Positions 42,870 to 54,765 of a stretch of 64,000 nt of DNA are shown piece after piece. The notes beneath the pieces were generated by a model. It was not told the origin of the DNA and did no database searches. It was given only the letters and a program-made list of their open reading frames with translations. Within the stretch, counting starts at the first letter, position 1, and every line of letters begins with the position of its first letter. Position numbers and translations under genes: made by a program. Origin of the DNA: an uncultured Helicobacter sp. (GTDB lineage Bacteria > Campylobacterota > Campylobacteria > Campylobacterales > Helicobacteraceae); NCBI RefSeq assembly GCF_910577135.1, contig NZ_CAJTLL010000005.1, positions 62,001 to 126,000 on the forward strand. Reading direction: 5' to 3'.

Positions 42870-43493
42870 TTACTTATATTGCACAAACTCATCTATTCCG
42901 ATTCGAAAACGTTGCTGCTGTTCTTTTCCTCTATATCCAAAGCACACTATAAGACTTACTTGTTCTTTAAAGGTATCCAAACCATAAAGCTCTTCAACCT
43001 TATTTTTCTCAAAACCCTCAATATAGCAAGTATCGATATTAAGATAACTGGCATACGCTACCATATAAGTAGCTGTAATATAAGCCTGCAATGCACTCCA
43101 ATACGCAATTTTCTCATCGACAAACCCACGAGATTTGAGATAGTCTCCCAATCGCTTAGAAAAAGTCTCGTACTTACTCAAATCTATCTTACGCCTTAAA
43201 GCATTTTGTTTAGCGTATTCACTTGGCGGCACTAAATCATTTTGCAAACTCTTAAATACCACTACTTCACTCGCAGTAGTGATTTGTGGCTGGTCCCAAC
43301 ACAAAGGACGCAACGCCTCTTTTGCCGCTTCACTACGCACTACAATAAGCCTTGTAGGCTCCATACCAAAGGAGCTAGGAGCCATTCGCCCTACTTCTAA
43401 TATCTCATCAAATTGTTCTTGAGGAATTTTCTTTTTGTCATCAAAAAGTTTACACGCGTGGCGAAAATAAATAGATTCTAAAAAATGATTCAT
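42870..43493 (-). CDS. NAD(P)H nitroreductase family protein, 207 aa
   Basis: An FMN-binding oxidoreductase of the NfsB/FrxA/RdxA group. The start MNHFLESIYF at 43493 has GGGAG upstream; 13 extra residues of the longer frame are dropped. RHACKLFDDKKKI and EVGRMAPSSFGMEP are the FMN-binding blocks; the C-terminal FGYRGKEQQQRFR also fits. It lies 14 bases from the nrdA start side. Whether it corresponds to RdxA or FrxA, which activate metronidazole in H. pylori, cannot be decided by eye. Confidence 0.85.
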   Translation of the reverse strand: MNHFLESIYFRHACKLFDDKKKIPQEQFDEILEVGRMAPSSFGMEPTRLIVVRSEAAKEALRPLCWDQPQITTASEVVVFKSLQNDLVPPSEYAKQNALRRKIDLSKYETFSKRLGDYLKSRGFVDEKIAYWSALQAYITATYMVAYASYLNIDTCYIEGFEKNKVEELYGLDTFKEQVSLIVCFGYRGKEQQQRFRIGIDEFVQYK

Positions 43494-43572
43494 AATATGC
43501 TCCCTTGTTCTTTTGAAAGAAATATGTTTCAAGGAGAGCTACTCCTTGAAAAAGGAATATCGACTTTTTGAT

Positions 43573-45372
43573 TTATTTTTTTGATCTTTTCCTCATATTT
43601 GGTTCTAAAATTTTCTTGCGAATTCGAATATTTTGGGGCGTTACTTCTAAAATCTCATCATCTTCTATCCATTCTAGTGCCCTCTCTAACGTTAAATCTC
43701 GCGGTGGCACAAGCTTAATCGCCTCATCAGCCCCGCTGCTGCGCATATTTGTGAGATGTTTTGCCTTAATGGGATTAACATCTAAATCATTATCCCTGCT
43801 ATGCTCCCCGATAACCATTCCCACATAAACTTTGGTTTGCGGCGTGATGAAAAGCACTCCTCGCTCTTGGATATTAAAAAGTGAAAATCCTGTCGCTTCG
43901 CCATTTTCCATACTTACAAGCGCACCATTCTTACGAGATTCTACATTGCCACTAAAAGCGCGGAAATCTAAAAAGCTATGATTCATCACACCCTCACCCT
44001 TTGTATCTGTTAAAAACTCGCTACGATAACCAATCAGCCCACGCGCGGGAATCTCAAATTCAAGCCTTGTATAGCCATCATTCATAGGATTCATCGCTTT
44101 CATCTCTGCCTTTCTGCGCCCTAACCGCTCAATAATTGCCCCGCTAAAGTCTTGCGGCGTATCAATGACTAAATGCTCGAAAGGTTCACATTTCACGCCA
44201 TCAATATCTTTGATAATTACTTCAGGGCGCGAGATACTAAACTCAAAGCCCTCACGTCGCAAATTCTCCGCCAAAATAGTGATTTGTAGCTCCCCGCGCC
44301 CACTCACGCGGAATTTCCCTTCCCCCATCTCCTCGCAACGCATAGCGATATTAGTTTGCATTTCCTTAAGTAGTCTATCTTTGAGCTTATTTGCCGTTAC
44401 GTGCTTACCCTCTAGCCCGGCTAATGGGCTATCATTAACCGCAAAATATACACTCATTGTTGGCTCTTCAAGGTGCATAGGATCAAGGGGCATAGGATTA
44501 CTAGGATCAACAATAGAATCCCCCACATCAATGGCATTGAATCCCGCAATCGCCACAATGTCCCCAGCCTGTGCAGATTCTATCTCTGTGCGCGCTAAGC
44601 CTAAGAATCCTATGAGCTTGGTAATGCGCCCTGTCTCTTTCTCGCCATCACTTTTTGCAAGCATTACATTTTCATTCTTTTTTACACGTCCATTAAACAC
44701 CCTCGCAATGCCAATTTTGCCCACATAGTTATCATAATCAAGTGTGAAAATCTGCATTTGCAGCGGACTTTCACTATTGCCGCTAGGCGCAGGGACATAT
44801 TCTAAAATCGCCTCAAAAAGCGGCTGCAAATCTTTCTTTTCATCATTTAAATCTTTTATCGCATAGCCATCTCGTGCAGCAGCGTAAATCACGGGAAAAT
44901 CAAGCTGAAAATCACTCGCTTCCATTGCTACAAATAAATCAAAGACTTCATCTACTACCCTATCTGGCTCGGCAGCAGGTTTGTCAATCTTATTTACTAC
45001 GACAATGGGGCGGATTCCAAAGCTTAGAGCCTTTTTGACGACAAATTTTGTCTGCGGCATTACGCCCTCTTGCGCATCTACAAGCAATAGCACACCATCG
45101 ACCATTTTTAGCACCCGCTCGACCTCTCCGCCAAAGTCCGCGTGTCCGGGCGTGTCTATGATATTGATTTTTGTGCCTTTGTAGTTGATAGCGGTATTTT
45201 TAGAGAGTATCGTAATACCTCGCTCTTTTTCTAAATCATTGCTATCCATTACACGCTCATCAATTTGCTCCCTCTCGCTAAAAGTACCTGATTGCGTGAG
45301 TAAACCATCTACAAGCGTTGTTTTGCCATGATCTACGTGGGCTATAACTGCGATATTTCGTATGTTTTGCAT
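43573..45372 (-). CDS. typA: Ribosome-associated GTPase TypA/BipA, 599 aa
   Basis: A translational GTPase related to EF-G. G1 is [10 protein letters not shown]3 is [16 protein letters not shown] and G4 is VVNKIDKP. The C-terminal domain has [14 protein letters not shown], diagnostic for BipA. I take MQNIRN at 45372 as the start because the G1 motif is then at the usual distance; the frame is open 25 codons further. It is involved in ribosome assembly and stress adaptation in other bacteria. Confidence 0.95.
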   Translation of the reverse strand: MQNIRNIAVIAHVDHGKTTLVDGLLTQSGTFSEREQIDERVMDSNDLEKERGITILSKNTAINYKGTKINIIDTPGHADFGGEVERVLKMVDGVLLLVDAQEGVMPQTKFVVKKALSFGIRPIVVVNKIDKPAAEPDRVVDEVFDLFVAMEASDFQLDFPVIYAAARDGYAIKDLNDEKKDLQPLFEAILEYVPAPSGNSESPLQMQIFTLDYDNYVGKIGIARVFNGRVKKNENVMLAKSDGEKETGRITKLIGFLGLARTEIESAQAGDIVAIAGFNAIDVGDSIVDPSNPMPLDPMHLEEPTMSVYFAVNDSPLAGLEGKHVTANKLKDRLLKEMQTNIAMRCEEMGEGKFRVSGRGELQITILAENLRREGFEFSISRPEVIIKDIDGVKCEPFEHLVIDTPQDFSGAIIERLGRRKAEMKAMNPMNDGYTRLEFEIPARGLIGYRSEFLTDTKGEGVMNHSFLDFRAFSGNVESRKNGALVSMENGEATGFSLFNIQERGVLFITPQTKVYVGMVIGEHSRDNDLDVNPIKAKHLTNMRSSGADEAIKLVPPRDLTLERALEWIEDDEILEVTPQNIRIRKKILEPNMRKRSKK

Positions 45373-45535
45373 AGGATTTCTACTTTCAAAATGGAGATTA
45401 AAAGCGGGATTATAGCAAAAAATATGTCTCCAACAATAAATAGGCACATTTCACTTAAATCAAATCTACACTGAATATAAAACTCTCTCATTCAAGTGAT
45501 TTGAAACATAAAGCATTAATCTCCAATAAGCAAAG

Positions 45536-46060
45536 CTACCACTCCTCCCCAATGCCTAGCATAATGCACTTGTCAAATCGCGGCAATACACAATAAGCAA
45601 AGATTTCCTTCCCTATACCAAAAGATTCTATATCTGTCAAATACCGCCCATCAAAATTGAGATAAAAGCTCATTTTGTCATCTAGATTCATTTTTGCCCC
45701 TATGCCTACACCGCCCAAATGGCTATACTTAATAAATTCAGCTATATACGCCCTTATAAGCACTATCCACTCCCGCATAGTTTCTTTATCTACCTGTTTC
45801 AAACCGCGATACACGCTATATTCAATAATGGGACGTGAGGAATAAAAGGGATAGTTTTTTTCTAAAGATTGCTTCCGTACCACCTCGACATAATCGCGCA
45901 GTATGGGAGCATCTTGCTCTAAATAGTAGCTACCATCTTTAGGAAATCTAAAAGGATTAGGAGGCTCATTGACCACAGCATTACCTCCTGCATAGCACAT
46001 AGCACAACCCAAGCTCCACATAAAGCCACAAATGCACAGGCGGCTTAGGATTCTATACAT
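45536..46060 (-). CDS. Hypothetical secreted protein, 174 aa
   Basis: A signal peptide ([24 protein letters not shown]) is followed by a soluble part with [20 protein letters not shown] and a Gly-containing central segment ([20 protein letters not shown]). No family recognised. It overlaps the end of purL by 8 bases, so it is probably in the same transcript. Confidence 0.72.
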   Translation of the reverse strand: MYRILSRLCICGFMWSLGCAMCYAGGNAVVNEPPNPFRFPKDGSYYLEQDAPILRDYVEVVRKQSLEKNYPFYSSRPIIEYSVYRGLKQVDKETMREWIVLIRAYIAEFIKYSHLGGVGIGAKMNLDDKMSFYLNFDGRYLTDIESFGIGKEIFAYCVLPRFDKCIMLGIGEEW

Positions 46061-48293
46061 CTTGATTAATCATTGCTTCAAAGCTTGTGAAGTATAACTC
46101 ACTGATTTCTTGTAAAGAGAGGTTTATCTCATCACAGCAGAAATGGTCTCCGCCAACGCAGCCAATCTCGTGTAGAGGTATTTTATGCTTCTTTGCCATT
46201 TGTGTAAGCAGAGCGAGATTCTCAACTGCAATTTCCACGATAATACAGCTTTGAGATGGTGCAAAAAGCACTTGTGATGGCAAACTCGTATGCACATTAC
46301 AGCCCATAGGCCTATGCTCTCCATTGCCTAATGCCATTTGCGCTAAAGTAATGGCTAAGCCCCCCTCACCTATATCTTTTGCCGCTTTGAGAATCTCCAA
46401 ACTCACCGCCTCTAACATAAGATTCCACAATGCTGATTCCTTATCTAAATCAATGCTTGGGATACAGCCATAAATGCGCCCCTCACAAAGCTTTTGTGCC
46501 AAAGAGCCTCCAAATTCCGCTTTTGCCTCCCCTAGTAGCACGATCACATTACCTTGTGCTTGAAAAGATGAGGGGATTACCCTCGAGACATCATCTATTA
46601 GCCCCACACTCACAATGCTTGGCGTAGGATAAATATCTATGCCATCGCTTTGATTATATAAAGACACATTACCGCTTACCACAGGGGTATTAAGTGCCTT
46701 ACACGCTTCTTTAATGCCCTCACATACTTCTTTAAACGCCCACATCACTTCAGGATTCTGCGGTGAGCCAAAGTTAAGGCAATCGCTGATTGCTAAAGGT
46801 TTTGCACCATTAACAATAGAATTGCGTCCAGAGGTAGCCACGGCGATTTTCGCGCCGTTTTTTGGATTAAGATAACAATATCGCATATTGCAATCCACAC
46901 TCATACTTATGCCTACTTTGCTATTCTTGATGCGTATCATACTCGCATCGCCACTTCCTGCGGAAGTAATAGTATTACTCTGCACACTGCTATCATATTG
47001 GCTATATACCCATTTTTTATTAGCGATTTCCACACTGCCAAGCAACATAAGGAAAATCTCTTGTGTATTTAAATGTGTCTCAAGGTGATTTGCCTTGTGT
47101 GTTTGAGGTGGCTTTGCCCTCACAGGCATATCAAGCACAGGCATATTCTCGTTTAGCTCAGCGATAGGAATCTCCGCACATTTCTCCCCCTCCCAAAATA
47201 ATTCCATAATGCCACTTTTTGTAACCTCTCCAATAATCGCCGCGTCAATCTCCCATTTTTCAAATATGCTCAGCACTCGCTCCTCACAGCCTTTTTTCGC
47301 ACAGATGAGCATTCTCTCTTGGGATTCACTCAGCATTAACTCATAAGGATTCATACCTGCTTCACGCATAGGCACTTTATCAAGATGAAGTATCATACCG
47401 CTTCTGCTACGTCCTGCCATTTCAAAGCTAGAGCTTGTAAGCCCCGCTGCGCCCATATCCTGAATCCCCACGATTAAATCCTGTTTAAAAAGCTCCAAAC
47501 ACGCTTCAAGCAAAAGCTTTTCTGCAAATGGGTCTCCCACCTGCACGGCTGAACGCATAGCCTTTGCTTGAGAGCTAAAGCTATTAGAGCTCATCACTGC
47601 GCCGCCTAGCCCATCTCTGCCGGTTTTACTCCCTACATAAATGACAGGATTCCCCACACCCTCTGCTCGTCCGTAGAAAATCTCATTTTTCTTTGCCAAG
47701 CCTAAACAAAAGGCATTAACCAAAATATTGCCATTATAGCAAGATTCAAAGCTCATCTCCCCACCGATAGTAGGCACACCCATACAATTCCCATAGCTAC
47801 CTATGCCTTCTACCACGCCACGCAGTAAATAACGATGTTTGCGCCCTAGTGCGCCATTGTCATTAATATCGCCAAATCGTATGGAGTTTAGAGAAGCCAC
47901 AGGACGCGCGCCCATAGTGAAAATATCGCGCATTATGCCCCCTACTCCCGTAGCTGCCCCCGCGTGAGGCTCGATAAAGCTTGGGTGATTGTGAGATTCT
48001 ATCTTAAACACGGCACAGAGGTTATTACCTATATCTATTATACCGGCATTTTCCCCCGGTCCTTGTACCACCCAAGGCGCAGATGTAGGGAATCCTTGCA
48101 AATATTTCTTGCTTGATTTATAGCTGCAATGCTCACTCCACATCGCCGAAAAAATACCCAATTCAATGAGATTAGGAGGGCGTTTAAGAATTTTCACAAT
48201 CGCTTCATAATCACTCTGTGTGAGCTTGTGTGCTTTAAGTGCTTCATCAATATCTTTGATTTCACCAAGAATATGTGTAATATCTACCGCCAT
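46053..48293 (-). CDS. purL: Phosphoribosylformylglycinamidine synthase, 746 aa
   Basis: The ATP-dependent subunit (small PurL) that makes FGAM in purine synthesis with PurQ and PurS. Blocks are [31 protein letters not shown] with the catalytic His, [20 protein letters not shown], and a second half with SGNVSLYNQ and [22 protein letters not shown] precedes the ATG. Confidence 0.96.
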   Translation of the reverse strand: MAVDITHILGEIKDIDEALKAHKLTQSDYEAIVKILKRPPNLIELGIFSAMWSEHCSYKSSKKYLQGFPTSAPWVVQGPGENAGIIDIGNNLCAVFKIESHNHPSFIEPHAGAATGVGGIMRDIFTMGARPVASLNSIRFGDINDNGALGRKHRYLLRGVVEGIGSYGNCMGVPTIGGEMSFESCYNGNILVNAFCLGLAKKNEIFYGRAEGVGNPVIYVGSKTGRDGLGGAVMSSNSFSSQAKAMRSAVQVGDPFAEKLLLEACLELFKQDLIVGIQDMGAAGLTSSSFEMAGRSRSGMILHLDKVPMREAGMNPYELMLSESQERMLICAKKGCEERVLSIFEKWEIDAAIIGEVTKSGIMELFWEGEKCAEIPIAELNENMPVLDMPVRAKPPQTHKANHLETHLNTQEIFLMLLGSVEIANKKWVYSQYDSSVQSNTITSAGSGDASMIRIKNSKVGISMSVDCNMRYCYLNPKNGAKIAVATSGRNSIVNGAKPLAISDCLNFGSPQNPEVMWAFKEVCEGIKEACKALNTPVVSGNVSLYNQSDGIDIYPTPSIVSVGLIDDVSRVIPSSFQAQGNVIVLLGEAKAEFGGSLAQKLCEGRIYGCIPSIDLDKESALWNLMLEAVSLEILKAAKDIGEGGLAITLAQMALGNGEHRPMGCNVHTSLPSQVLFAPSQSCIIVEIAVENLALLTQMAKKHKIPLHEIGCVGGDHFCCDEINLSLQEISELYFTSFEAMINQDV

Positions 48294-48512
48294 TATTACC
48301 TCTTTTTACTGATTTGACTTTTAATTTAATTACTGCTTTGAAATTTTGAAATAAAGCAGGTTTGGGAAAACGCGGATTCTATCACAAGTTACCCTTTTTT
48401 TTGCTTTACACAAAAAGAAGCAACGAAGTTTATTATTTTAAGTTTGCGATAAACTTTGATTAACTACAATGTGCGCTTTAATACAACTATAAAATGAGGA
48501 GAAAGCGCGGAT

Positions 48513-50939
48513 ATGAAATATATCAAGTTTTTCAAGGAACTCAACAATAAAGATGTGCCTATTGTCGGTGGTAAAAATGCAAGTATTGGCGAGATGTTTC
48601 AAGAGCTTGTAAGTGAAGGGATTAAAGTCCCCAATGGATTTGCAATCACAAGCGATGCGTATTGGTATTTGCTTGATTCTGGCGGCATTAGAGAGAAAAT
48701 CGTAGAGTTACTTGATGGCGTTGATGTAACCGAAATCGATGTGCTTAAAACCCGATCAAAAAAAATCCGCGAACTCATCTTTGGGACACCATTCCCCGCA
48801 GATTTGCGTGAAGAGATTTTTAAAGCCTATGAAATACTTAGTGCGGAATATGGTATGAAAGATGCCGATGTGGCTGTGCGGAGTTCCGCTACTGCAGAGG
48901 ATTTACCCGATGCAAGTTTTGCCGGACAGCAAGATACATACTTAAGCATTAAGGGCAAAACGGAGTTAATCCATTATGTAAAATCCTGCCTTGCCTCACT
49001 CTTTACCGATAGAGCCGTGAGCTATCGTGCTTCAAGAGGATTTGACCACTTTAAGGTCGCACTTTCCGTGGGAGTACAGAAGATGGTGCGCGCAGATAAG
49101 GGTAGCGCGGGAGTGATGTTTAGTATCGATACAGAAACAGGTTTTAAAGACGCGGTATTCATTACTTCAAGCTGGGGACTTGGGGAAAATGTCGTAGGAG
49201 GGACGGTGAATCCAGATGAATTTTATGTATTTAAACCTACTCTCAAAGAGGGCAAACGTCCTATTATCAAGCGACAGCTAGGGTATAAACATCAAAAAAT
49301 GGTATATGCCCCACGCGGAAGCGAACACCCTACAAAAAATATCAAAACCACGCAACGTGAGATGAAAAGTTTTTCTATCACTGATGCAGATATTCTTACT
49401 CTTGCGCGTTACGCGATAAAAATCGAGGAACACTACACTAAAGAAGCCGGAGAGTATCGCCCTATGGATATGGAATGGGCAAAAGATGGTGATAGCGGGG
49501 AGATTTACATCGTCCAAGCTCGTCCTGAAACCGTGCAAAGCCAAAAAAACAAAAAAGGTGATGGGCAAAGGCTTGAAAAATTTAAATTTGTGAATCCTGA
49601 AATCAAAAAAGAAATAATCCTTACAGGCAAAGCTATCGGTGGAAAGATAGGTTCGGGCAAGGTGCGGATTATTAATGATATAGAGCATATGGATAGCTTT
49701 AAGGAAGGGGAGATTCTCGTAACGGATAATACTGACCCAGATTGGGAACCCGCGATGAAAAAAGCAGCAGCGGTAATTACTAATCGTGGCGGACGCACCT
49801 GCCACGCAGCAATTGTCGCTAGGGAAATCGGCGTCCCTGCTATTGTCGGGGCTATTGGTGCGACAGATAGACTTTATAGTGGTATGGAAGTAACCGTCTC
49901 TTGTGCCGAAGGCGAGGAAGGCTATATCTATGATGGAATCCACGAATATGAGATTGAAAGCATTGAATTAAGCAATCTAGGGAATCCTAAAACAAAAATC
50001 TATATGAATGTGGGAAATCCCGAAAAAGCCTTTAGTTTCTCACAGATTCCCAGTCACGGAGTGGGTTTAGCGCGTATGGAGCTTATCGTGCTCAATCAAA
50101 TCAAAGCTCACCCCCTTGCCTTGCTTGATATTCAAAATGGTAATGCAAAGGGACTAAAAGAACGCGCAGAGATTGAGAAGATTATGTCCGGTTATGAAAA
50201 CCCTAAAGACTTTTTTACTAAAAAAATCGCTGAAGGTATTGGTATGATTTGCTCTGCTTTCTATCCTAATCCCGTGATTGTCCGCACGAGCGATTTTAAA
50301 TCAAATGAATATCGCGGAATGCTAGGCGGCACAGGATATGAGTCACATGAGGAAAATCCTATGCTAGGCTATCGAGGTGCGAGCAGGTATTATTCCGAAC
50401 AGTATCGCACGGCATTTGAGTGGGAATGTCAGGCTTTAGCAATGGTGCGCGATGAGATGGGGCTTACCAATATGAAAGTGATGATTCCATTCCTACGCAC
50501 ACCTGAGGAAGGTAAAAAGGTGCTTGAGATTATGCGCCGCAATGGCTTGGAGGGTGGTAAAAATGGTTTAGAAATTTATGTGATGTGTGAATTGCCTGTA
50601 AATGTGATTTTAGCCGATGAGTTTTTGAGTATGTTTGATGGATTCTCCATTGGCTCAAACGACTTGACACAGCTTACTTTGGGTGTAGATAGAGATGGAC
50701 AGCTTGTAAGCCACGTCTTTGATGAACGTAATCCTGCTATGTTTGTAATGTTTAAGAAAGCCATTGAAGCTTGTAAGCGCCTTAATAAATATTGCGGTAT
50801 ATGCGGACAAGCCCCAAGCGATTATCCAGAAGTAACTGAATTTTTAGTGAAAGAGGGCATTAGCTCTATTTCTCTTAATCCCGATTCGGTAATCGCCACT
50901 TGGCAAAAAGTCGTAGAGGTAGAAAAAACGCTAAAATAA
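48513..50939 (+). CDS. ppsA: Phosphoenolpyruvate synthase, 808 aa
   Basis: Makes PEP from pyruvate and ATP with release of AMP and phosphate for gluconeogenesis. The N-terminal nucleotide domain ([32 protein letters not shown]), the swivelling His domain ([13 protein letters not shown], phospho-accepting H431) and the C-terminal PEP domain ([27 protein letters not shown]) are all intact. It stands alone, divergent from purL. Confidence 0.96.
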   Translation: MKYIKFFKELNNKDVPIVGGKNASIGEMFQELVSEGIKVPNGFAITSDAYWYLLDSGGIREKIVELLDGVDVTEIDVLKTRSKKIRELIFGTPFPADLREEIFKAYEILSAEYGMKDADVAVRSSATAEDLPDASFAGQQDTYLSIKGKTELIHYVKSCLASLFTDRAVSYRASRGFDHFKVALSVGVQKMVRADKGSAGVMFSIDTETGFKDAVFITSSWGLGENVVGGTVNPDEFYVFKPTLKEGKRPIIKRQLGYKHQKMVYAPRGSEHPTKNIKTTQREMKSFSITDADILTLARYAIKIEEHYTKEAGEYRPMDMEWAKDGDSGEIYIVQARPETVQSQKNKKGDGQRLEKFKFVNPEIKKEIILTGKAIGGKIGSGKVRIINDIEHMDSFKEGEILVTDNTDPDWEPAMKKAAAVITNRGGRTCHAAIVAREIGVPAIVGAIGATDRLYSGMEVTVSCAEGEEGYIYDGIHEYEIESIELSNLGNPKTKIYMNVGNPEKAFSFSQIPSHGVGLARMELIVLNQIKAHPLALLDIQNGNAKGLKERAEIEKIMSGYENPKDFFTKKIAEGIGMICSAFYPNPVIVRTSDFKSNEYRGMLGGTGYESHEENPMLGYRGASRYYSEQYRTAFEWECQALAMVRDEMGLTNMKVMIPFLRTPEEGKKVLEIMRRNGLEGGKNGLEIYVMCELPVNVILADEFLSMFDGFSIGSNDLTQLTLGVDRDGQLVSHVFDERNPAMFVMFKKAIEACKRLNKYCGICGQAPSDYPEVTEFLVKEGISSISLNPDSVIATWQKVVEVEKTLK

Positions 50940-50943
50940 CTTC

Positions 50944-50963
50944 TAGAGGCTTTTAAGCCTCTA
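50944..50963 (+). terminator. Terminator-type hairpin after ppsA
   Basis: TAGAGGCTT and AAGCCTCTA form a perfect 9-bp stem with a two-base loop, 5 bases after the ppsA stop. The T-rich tail is interrupted but becomes ATATTTTT further on. Confidence 0.65.
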
Positions 50964-51094
50964 TCTTCTCATTATATTTTTAAATCTTTCAAGTATTTAT
51001 ACCTTACAAGGATACTTTATTCCTGCATTTGCCCACCCCGTTTGAAAGATATGCCTTCCCTCCCTCATAGGCAAAGAAAGTTCTTTATATAGTT

Positions 51095-51116
51095 CCCCCT
51101 TTAAAAAAAGGGGGGC
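51095..51116. repeat. C5T3A7G6 inverted repeat
   Basis: CCCCCTTT followed by A7 and G6 gives an 8-bp perfect inverted repeat (CCCCCTTT with AAAGGGGG) around four A. It lies in the 285-base spacer between ppsA and the small zinc-ribbon gene, which otherwise shows nothing. It may be a bidirectional terminator. Confidence 0.5.
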
Positions 51117-51224
51117 ATCCTTGAAACAGAGGGGGATATAAAATCTGTAAGCAGAAACCAAATATATAAACAAAGAAATATAAGACTACGGGCGATATTA
51201 GCTACAATAGAGTAGCTTAATATG

Positions 51225-51416
51225 TTAGTGAATCTGCGCTGCCTTGCGGATTCTATATGCTTTTGAGCGGCATGCACTCGAGCAAGTCTTCGCACTTTTG
51301 CTCCCAATAAAAGGCTTGTGGCATACTTCACAATCCTTTTTTGTTTTATCTAAACTTTTGAGTAAGCTCACAACTTCGCTATGAGACAGCGTATGTTTAC
51401 AATAAGGACATTCCAT
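51225..51416 (-). CDS. Small Cys-rich (zinc-ribbon-like) protein, 63 aa
   Basis: GGAGG precedes the ATG at a good distance. MECPYCKHTL gives one CX2C; CEVCHKPFIG and CSSACRSKAYRIRKAA give further pairs. The CxxCxxxF...CSxxCRxxAYRxR pattern resembles the zinc knuckle with basic tail found in small DNA- or RNA-binding proteins. Function unknown. Confidence 0.65.
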   Translation of the reverse strand: MECPYCKHTLSHSEVVSLLKSLDKTKKDCEVCHKPFIGSKSAKTCSSACRSKAYRIRKAAQIH

Positions 51417-51505
51417 ATCGAACTCCTCCCTTAAGAAATGGCTTTGTTTTATGCTGATTCTAGCAAAATAATATTATGAATTATCAAATTTCATCACATT
51501 TTAGA

Positions 51506-51542
51506 AAGTGTATTGCTACATTTTATAAAATGTGATACACTT
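51506..51542. promoter_or_regulatory. Operator-like dyad upstream of the TonB-dependent receptor
   Basis: AAGTGTA (51506-51512) and TACACTT (51536-51542) are inverted around the 14-base perfect palindrome CATTTTATAAAATG (51519-51532). The ribosome-binding region starts about 20 bases later. An additional AATAATATTAT lies at about 51468-51478. Fur or NikR control is plausible for a metal receptor, but the sequence is not an obvious match to either consensus. Confidence 0.5.
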
Positions 51543-51574
51543 CAAACTTTATTTTTTGCATAAAGGTTTTTGCA

Positions 51575-53644
51575 ATGATACGTTCTCCTATATTTCCAAA
51601 CATATCTCTTTGCACTACATATTTGCTTTTAGGAGTTAGCGGACTTTTTGGAGAGGAAGTTTCCAGTGCGAAGCTCTCTCCTCTTGTCTCTGTGGCTCAC
51701 CCTATAAGTAATGCCAACATAAGTATCATAGATGATGCTTTCATCGCTAATACTCAAGCACAAAATTTGCGTGAGATTTTCAACAAAAATGCCGAGATTC
51801 AAGTTGGAGGAAGCACACAAATCGCGCAAAAGCTCTACATACGCGGTTTTGAGGATAGAATGTATCGCGTCCGCCTTAATGGTATCACACAATCAGGGAA
51901 TCTCTTCCACCATCAAGGCAACTTAGTGCTTGACTCATTTTTGATAAAAGATATTGAGATAGAAAAAGGACTTGCTAAGGCAGAGGATGGCGCAGGGGCA
52001 TTAGCCGGTGGGATTAATATCACTACCAAAAATGCCTTTGACATACTGCAGAATCGCGATTATGGGGCGCATTTCGTACTCAGCGGACAAAGCAATAAAG
52101 GCGTGAATACCTCCCTTGCTGCCTATGGTAAATTCTCAAAGAATCTCGGGCTACTCGCTGCCTATAGCTTTGATAACATACCTTATTACCGCGATGGCAA
52201 TGGTGATAAAGTCCTCTCCTCTAAAACCCAAACACAGAACGCAAGTTTCACGCTTACCTTTCTCCCTGCAAAAAATCACAGCATAAACGTGCATTATCAC
52301 TTTAATCACATCACTTCAGTCGCACCCTATGCCGCAAATGTCATCACTAGCACAACACCAGAGCTTTTTAATAATACTCTCAACGCCCACAATGCAGCAT
52401 TGCGCTATGATTATAGTGCAAATGATAGCTTTATGTTATCGTGGAATAACTATTTCTCACACAAATCTCTTAAACTCTCCCCCACAGATGTAAATCATAG
52501 CGATATTACAACCACACACGACCCAGAAGGAGCTATGGACTTAAGTCTTATGAATCTTGGGAGTGATTTAGGTTTCAAACATTACTTTGGCGCTTCAGGG
52601 CATTTGTTTAAATATGGACTTAATTACCAACTCATCGCTACAAAGGCTTATGACCTTGACGCTCATAGCCTCGCACACGGGAATCTAGGACATGAATTAG
52701 GCGCGATATATGGAGGATACCTAGGCGCGAGTTTCAATCTACTTGATAGCCTTAGCTTTGATTTAGGCTCACGATATGACTACTTTACATACCGCGATAA
52801 ATTTAATGCCACGCATTATACGCAAGGATTTAGTCCCTATGCTTCCTTGCTTTATGTACCCATCGATGATTTAAGCTTCAAGCTTACTGCAAATTATAAC
52901 ACACGCGGGGCTATACCACTTGATGCCTCACTACTTAGCAATTCTCACGCTTATATCCGCTCCTTACGTCCGGAGGGTATGTATAATGCGGAATTAGACA
53001 TAGATTATGACAATAGTGTTTTTAGTGCCTATATAGGTGTGTATTATCAATATTTAAAAAACTTTATCAATAGCTACACAAATGCAGGAGAGGAGCATAA
53101 TCATAACAGTAACGCAGATGACCATAACCACGAGGATATGTATAGGCAAAATATGGCAAATGGCATACAATTTGTAGGATATGAGGCAAATGTAGGGCTA
53201 GACTTTGATTTTATAGATGCGCATATCGGTATCGCACAGCATTTCCCCACATATAAAAATCATTTTATCACCGACACCTTTGAACTTGGCGCATTGAGCG
53301 GACAAAGCTATTATTTAAGCGTAGGTTTGCGTCCTTTTAGTGCCTTACCGCAATTTCAAATGCTCTATCTTGGACGTTTTGTAGAATCTATGAGCTATCA
53401 AGGCTATAATTTGTATTATGATACCTTAGAATCTGTAAGCAAAAAGGGCTATGATGTGCATAATATTTATCTCACTTATGATGTAAAGTCTTATCTTAGT
53501 CTGCATCTAGCATTTTTAAATATCACAAACAAAACGTATGCAAATCCATATAGCCCACTTAAAGAGCTATTTGCACGAGGTAGTGGCACAGCACTTTATG
53601 AGCCGGGCTTTAATGTCAAGGCACAAATCGCATTTTTCTTTTAA
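51575..53644 (+). CDS. TonB-dependent outer-membrane receptor with His-rich segment, 689 aa
   Basis: The signal peptide ends near residue 26. The plug domain has QKLYIRGFEDRMYRVRLNGI and the GALAGGINITTKNAFD block. The barrel ends in a strand finishing AQIAFFF with a terminal Phe. A segment at about residues 505-520 contains HNHNSNADDHNH, probably an extracellular loop able to bind nickel, zinc or copper. It imports a metal or metal complex using TonB energy. H. pylori has nickel receptors of this family (FrpB4), so nickel is a reasonable guess. It is monocistronic. Confidence 0.88.
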   Translation: MIRSPIFPNISLCTTYLLLGVSGLFGEEVSSAKLSPLVSVAHPISNANISIIDDAFIANTQAQNLREIFNKNAEIQVGGSTQIAQKLYIRGFEDRMYRVRLNGITQSGNLFHHQGNLVLDSFLIKDIEIEKGLAKAEDGAGALAGGINITTKNAFDILQNRDYGAHFVLSGQSNKGVNTSLAAYGKFSKNLGLLAAYSFDNIPYYRDGNGDKVLSSKTQTQNASFTLTFLPAKNHSINVHYHFNHITSVAPYAANVITSTTPELFNNTLNAHNAALRYDYSANDSFMLSWNNYFSHKSLKLSPTDVNHSDITTTHDPEGAMDLSLMNLGSDLGFKHYFGASGHLFKYGLNYQLIATKAYDLDAHSLAHGNLGHELGAIYGGYLGASFNLLDSLSFDLGSRYDYFTYRDKFNATHYTQGFSPYASLLYVPIDDLSFKLTANYNTRGAIPLDASLLSNSHAYIRSLRPEGMYNAELDIDYDNSVFSAYIGVYYQYLKNFINSYTNAGEEHNHNSNADDHNHEDMYRQNMANGIQFVGYEANVGLDFDFIDAHIGIAQHFPTYKNHFITDTFELGALSGQSYYLSVGLRPFSALPQFQMLYLGRFVESMSYQGYNLYYDTLESVSKKGYDVHNIYLTYDVKSYLSLHLAFLNITNKTYANPYSPLKELFARGSGTALYEPGFNVKAQIAFFF

Positions 53645-53700
53645 GAAAGCAAGAAACTTTTGATATAATCGGCTTTATCCAATACACAAAGGAGCATACA

Positions 53701-54219
53701 ATGGATTTAAATAAAATATCTGCGGGTGAAAACCCTAATAAAGTCAATGCGATTATTGAAATTCCTTATGGTTCAAATATTAAATATGAAGTTGATAAGG
53801 AAAGCGGCTTGGTTGTCGTAGATAGAGTGATGTATGGCGCGATATTTTATCCTGCAAACTATGGCTTCGTGCCAAACACACTTGCTGATGATGGCGACCC
53901 AGCAGACATTCTCGTGCTCAATACTTATCCATTACAAGCGGGAAGTATGATTGCCACTCGACTCATTGGTGTGCTAGTAATGGAAGATGAAAGCGGAATG
54001 GATGAAAAGCTCATCGCCGTGCCTGTCTCTAAAATCGACCCCTCATTTGATAAGGTTCAATCCCTAGCAGACCTGCCGCAAATTACATTGGATAGAATCA
54101 AAAATTTCTTTGAGACATACAAAACCCTAGAACCAAACAAGTGGGTAAAAGTCAAAGAATATAAAGACGTGGCCGCTGCCACTGCCATTTTAGAAAAAGC
54201 CATTAAAGCGTATAAATGA
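53701..54219 (+). CDS. ppa: Inorganic pyrophosphatase, 172 aa
   Basis: Hydrolyses pyrophosphate in the cytoplasm. IEIPYGSNIKYEVDKESG, YPANYGFVPNT and the metal-binding GDPADILVL block are diagnostic of family I. AAGGAG precedes the ATG. Length is normal. Confidence 0.97.
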   Translation: MDLNKISAGENPNKVNAIIEIPYGSNIKYEVDKESGLVVVDRVMYGAIFYPANYGFVPNTLADDGDPADILVLNTYPLQAGSMIATRLIGVLVMEDESGMDEKLIAVPVSKIDPSFDKVQSLADLPQITLDRIKNFFETYKTLEPNKWVKVKEYKDVAAATAILEKAIKAYK

Positions 54220-54765
54220 GTTGATGCAGTTGTGCTAGATACACCGCATAAACTTATAATTTTACAAAACCCACCTTTTAGCATTTACTCTACTGAATAA
54301 ATCTAATATTTCCTACCAAAATATACAGGATTATCTGCCCAAGGGGCTATTAGGATAATCTACTCCCGGTAGGGTGCCACTCTTTTAAGAATCTTTGCAT
54401 CGCTTGGCACAAGATTTTTCTCAAATACGACACTTCTCATACTGGAGAAAAAGCAGATTTTTAGCAATATATGCCTCCATAATGCTTATGCTTGAAAAGG
54501 CGTATGGATAGGCATATAATGCTCTTTTAGCTTCTCTAGCATCGTTAAACACCTTTTTAGTAACTCAAAAAATATTTGGAATTGATATAGGCTACCATTT
54601 GAGCCGATATAAGCGTGTTTAACAGAGACTTTATACTCTCCACTTCATTATAGTCTTGTGAATCTTGATATGTAGTTTAAGTGTGTAAAAATAGTGGAGC
54701 ATCTTCATTTTTGCTCCTTGTGTTTTGCCACTTATCATAGCAGCATATATACAATGAGCAAAAAC
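54220..54765. pseudogene. 546-base region, possibly gene remnants on the minus strand
   Basis: No intact gene is present. On the minus strand there are short stretches with protein-like composition in changing frames, for example EHYMPIHTPFQA and VVFEKNLVPSDAKILK, separated by stops. AAGGAG and an ATG at about 54714 look like an old start. I cannot name the ancestor. It may instead be ordinary spacer DNA. Confidence 0.3.
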
